Positions 62,089 to 64,000 of a stretch of 64,000 bases of DNA are shown piece after piece. Position numbers and translations under genes: made by a program. A model generated the notes under the pieces. That model did no database searches, had not been told where the DNA came from, and worked only from the letters and a program-made list of their open reading frames with translations. The stretch covers positions 1-64,000 of the forward strand of contig CALWHJ010000006.1 in NCBI GenBank assembly GCA_944380355.1, in the 5' to 3' direction. Origin of the DNA: an uncultured Christensenellaceae bacterium. Its GTDB lineage: Bacteria; Bacillota; Clostridia; Christensenellales; UBA3700. How positions within the stretch are numbered: position 1 is the first letter of the stretch; every line of letters starts with the position of its first letter.

Positions 62089-63735
62089 ATGGACAACAAT
62101 CTTATGTCGCCCGCGCAATTGTGGGCAAATTACAAAGAGGACTCCAAACTCAAGTCTAAATTTATTAAGTACGAACGCAAGGACGACCACACCGTGTTCG
62201 AAGCTTTCGTTTCTTCTCCCGACGAAAACGGTGAAGATACGCTCGTATATTGTTACGGCAAAATCCCTTGCGAGCGCAAAAACGCTACTTTGATTTATAT
62301 CAACGGTTTCGACAGCGATGTGGAACAAAAAGTTTTCGACGTCTTTTCCGCCGACGGTTACAGCGTGGTTTGTTTTGACTACAAAGGCGACTCAGACAAA
62401 CGCCGTCATACCGTTTATCCCCCGACTGTTTCTTATGCCAATTTCGATAATTGTCAAGGACATTTGTGCTCTTTCGAAAAGTCTCCCAAAGATACCTGTG
62501 TATTCGTATGGAGCAGACTTTTGAGAGACGTCATATCCTTTGTCAAAAACACTATGGGACAGGATGAAAAAATCTATCTCCTTTCCTCCGCCGAGGGTGG
62601 CAATATCCTTTGGCAAGTCGCAGGTACCGACAAACGCGTAGACGCAATACTCGTTACCAACAACGCGGGCTGGCAGGACTGTAAAGGTATATTCAAATAT
62701 TCCGCAAGCCCCGAAGAATACAACTTCAGCGAGGACAAGATAAAATTCATCAGCGCGTGCGCGCCTCAGTCCTACGCCAAGACGGTAGCTTGTCCCGTAT
62801 TTTACGCTTCGGGTACCAACTGCACCATTACCAGTATGGACAGAGTGGAAAACACCCTTTCCCTCACCCGCAACGACAAAGCCAACCACACCTGCTTCTG
62901 CGCCAATCTCAGCAATATAATTTCCGAAAGAGCGCGCAAAGCTATGTCCGTATGGCTCAACAATATCTATACGTCTTCGCCTATGCCCCAGCCCCCCTCG
63001 ATAACTCTCGAAGAGGACGACGGCGCACTCGTGGCGAAAGCACAGTTCGACAAGGCTTCCGACGTGGAAATGCTCGTGCTTTTCTATAGCTACAACGAGG
63101 TCAACAGCGAGCTGAGACACTGGAACAGAATTATCCTTTCCACCGCCTCCCCCGTAAGCGAAATACCCGTGAGGACGGACGACGAAAGAGTTTTTGCGTA
63201 CTGCTCGGTCTTTTATAAAGACGGTCAGTACTATTCTTCCTTTCCCAAGGCATACGACCTCAAGGACAGCAAAATCAACCGTATTACTCCCAAGCGTTCG
63301 CACATTATCTACGAAAGAAAAATGGGCGTAAACGTATGGGTCGTCGACGACGCTACGGGAGAATATATTGCCCCTCGTATCGAAGCGGGCGCATACGATA
63401 TAACGGGCGTTACCGCACCCGCGGGCAACCTGTCGACTTGTGTGCTGGGAGATACGTTTTTCGAAAGCAGCGAAGAGAGTATTCTGCAATTCGACTGCTG
63501 CGCTTCTTCCGACCGTACTCTCACCGTAGAGCTGTGCGTAGAAACAGGTAAAGCGTCCTATGAATACTATACCTCTTCCGTGGAAATCACGGGCGGAGAA
63601 TGGCAGAAATTCGCGCTCGACCATACCGACTTCAAGACAAAGGAACTGGTGCCGCTCAAAAACTGGAACAACGTAAAAAAACTGTCCTTTGTCAACATAG
63701 ACGGCACTCTGGTCGGCAACCTGATTTGGATATGA
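62089..63735 (+). CDS. Alpha/beta-hydrolase-like protein with degenerate nucleophile, plus C-terminal beta domains
   Basis: In this 548-aa protein residues about 60-300 follow the alpha/beta-hydrolase plan of acetyl-xylan-esterase-like proteins: ATLIYINGFDSD (oxyanion strand), GYSVVCFDYKGD, and the nucleophile-elbow position SSAEGG (166-171), where the expected G-x-S-x-G-G has Ala168 in place of Ser. Residues about 310-548 look like two beta-sandwich units, the second (near 415-548) resembling a carbohydrate-binding fold. No signal peptide. It may be a pseudo-enzyme with a binding role. It begins 6 bp after a TATAAT and has no SD. DUF951 follows after 1 bp. Confidence 0.7.
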   Translation: MDNNLMSPAQLWANYKEDSKLKSKFIKYERKDDHTVFEAFVSSPDENGEDTLVYCYGKIPCERKNATLIYINGFDSDVEQKVFDVFSADGYSVVCFDYKGDSDKRRHTVYPPTVSYANFDNCQGHLCSFEKSPKDTCVFVWSRLLRDVISFVKNTMGQDEKIYLLSSAEGGNILWQVAGTDKRVDAILVTNNAGWQDCKGIFKYSASPEEYNFSEDKIKFISACAPQSYAKTVACPVFYASGTNCTITSMDRVENTLSLTRNDKANHTCFCANLSNIISERARKAMSVWLNNIYTSSPMPQPPSITLEEDDGALVAKAQFDKASDVEMLVLFYSYNEVNSELRHWNRIILSTASPVSEIPVRTDDERVFAYCSVFYKDGQYYSSFPKAYDLKDSKINRITPKRSHIIYERKMGVNVWVVDDATGEYIAPRIEAGAYDITGVTAPAGNLSTCVLGDTFFESSEESILQFDCCASSDRTLTVELCVETGKASYEYYTSSVEITGGEWQKFALDHTDFKTKELVPLKNWNNVKKLSFVNIDGTLVGNLIWI

Positions 63736-63736
63736 T

Positions 63737-63946
63737 ATGTTGAAACTGAGTGAGCTGAAAGAAAACGATACGGTCGTTACGAAAAAAAACCATCCCTGCG
63801 GCGGCAACCGCTGGAAAATCGTGTCTACGGGCGCAGACTTCAAACTGTGTTGTCTTAAATGCGGACGCACGCTGATTATGCCCTCCGAAACCTTGAAAAA
63901 ATCTGTAAAAACCGTTGAGCCGTCAGGCTCCGACAAAGAGGAATAA
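63737..63946 (+). CDS. DUF951 small zinc-ribbon-like protein
   Basis: This 69-aa protein is a clear DUF951 member: K..HPCGGNRWKI (near 19-28), then GADFKLCCLKCGRTL with a CxxC knuckle, and the basic FEKS-like tail (ETLKKSVKTV). The cysteines could bind one metal ion. Function unknown. The gene is often found near the replication origin in Clostridia. It starts 1 bp after the previous stop and ends where the next ATG begins, so it is part of an operon. Confidence 0.9.
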   Translation: MLKLSELKENDTVVTKKNHPCGGNRWKIVSTGADFKLCCLKCGRTLIMPSETLKKSVKTVEPSGSDKEE

Positions 63947-64000
63947 ATGCATCAGGACGATATAGAAAAACAAGTCGATAATTATAAAATCAACTATATC
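63947..64000 (+). CDS. Partial CDS, cut by the window end
   Basis: An ATG directly follows the DUF951 stop and is open to the window edge (18 codons, beginning MHQDDIEKQVDN). No family can be named. Confidence 0.5.
   Translation, partial: MHQDDIEKQVDNYKINYI

Noticed and set aside
62392-63936. Minus-strand ORF of 514 codons opposite the pseudo-hydrolase
   Set aside because: Antisense to a better-supported gene in an operon with DUF951, and it runs across two genes.

Overview
The window looks like a piece of chromosome from an anaerobic, spore-forming, low-to-mid-GC Firmicute (class Clostridia). A Christensenellales-like relative is my guess and is not proven. The support is a SpoIIE-type phosphatase, a CwlD-type amidase, AGGAGG-type ribosome binding sites, TTGACA/TATAAT promoters, ECF-type vitamin uptake, DUF951, MetA/MetY, SmpB, SecG and YchF. 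I see no phage, plasmid, transposase, tRNA, rRNA or CRISPR locus.

Layout. (1) 0-2.3 kb: a cobalamin riboswitch with its terminator controls a DUF4430 lipoprotein and an ECF S-component, a probable B12 capture and uptake pair; a small TM2 protein follows. (2) 2.3-5.2 kb: a MATE exporter, a short uncertain ORF and an iron-type alcohol dehydrogenase, the last two genes on the minus strand. (3) 5.4-21.8 kb: the accessory heart of the window. Two paralogous giant surface proteins (3010 and 2045 aa) carry beta-helix, MBG/YDG-like and Big_3-like repeats. In one locus a small lipoprotein gene follows with an 11-bp overlap; in the other the equivalent lipoprotein is fused in frame to the end of the giant protein. 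(4) 22.6-30.7 kb: a GH43-like protein, a pair of hairpin repeats, SpoIIE, a degenerate nitrilase-like protein, MetA and MetY, SmpB and SecG. (5) 30.9-36.0 kb: a ferritin-like protein, then a response regulator, ABC ATPase, two permeases and a histidine kinase, resembling bacitracin or lantibiotic detoxification modules. (6) 36.2-47.8 kb: housekeeping genes (phosphoglucomutase, ArgS, YchF, PlsY, RsmI) mixed with HD-domain, VanW, radical SAM, TetR and GDSL proteins. (7) 48.0-58.5 kb: mostly leftward genes, including an 8-TM protein whose cytosolic tail ends in a ribosomal-protein-L15-like domain, then a HAD phosphatase, ThiN, a second iron-type dehydrogenase, RluA-type and MGMT-type proteins, a NodB deacetylase and CwlD. 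(8) 58.5-64 kb: a divergent intergenic region with three perfect DnaA boxes, then mostly rightward genes (GH20 hexosaminidase, WYL regulator, a large pseudo-hydrolase, DUF951 and a cut-off gene).

Six imperfect palindromes of about 125-180 bp lie between genes. They form two families by their arms (A near the riboswitch and behind spoIIE, B around smpB/secG and behind the L15-like gene), yet their apical loops look alike (TACTWG..GTA). They may be non-autonomous mobile hairpin elements, and one supplies the last codons and stop of spoIIE.

The strongest candidates for something undescribed are the split-versus-fused surface-protein/lipoprotein pair, the membrane protein with an L15-like tail, the hairpin family, and the DnaA-box cluster at the strand switch. 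Gene calls rest on motifs read by eye. No database search was possible.
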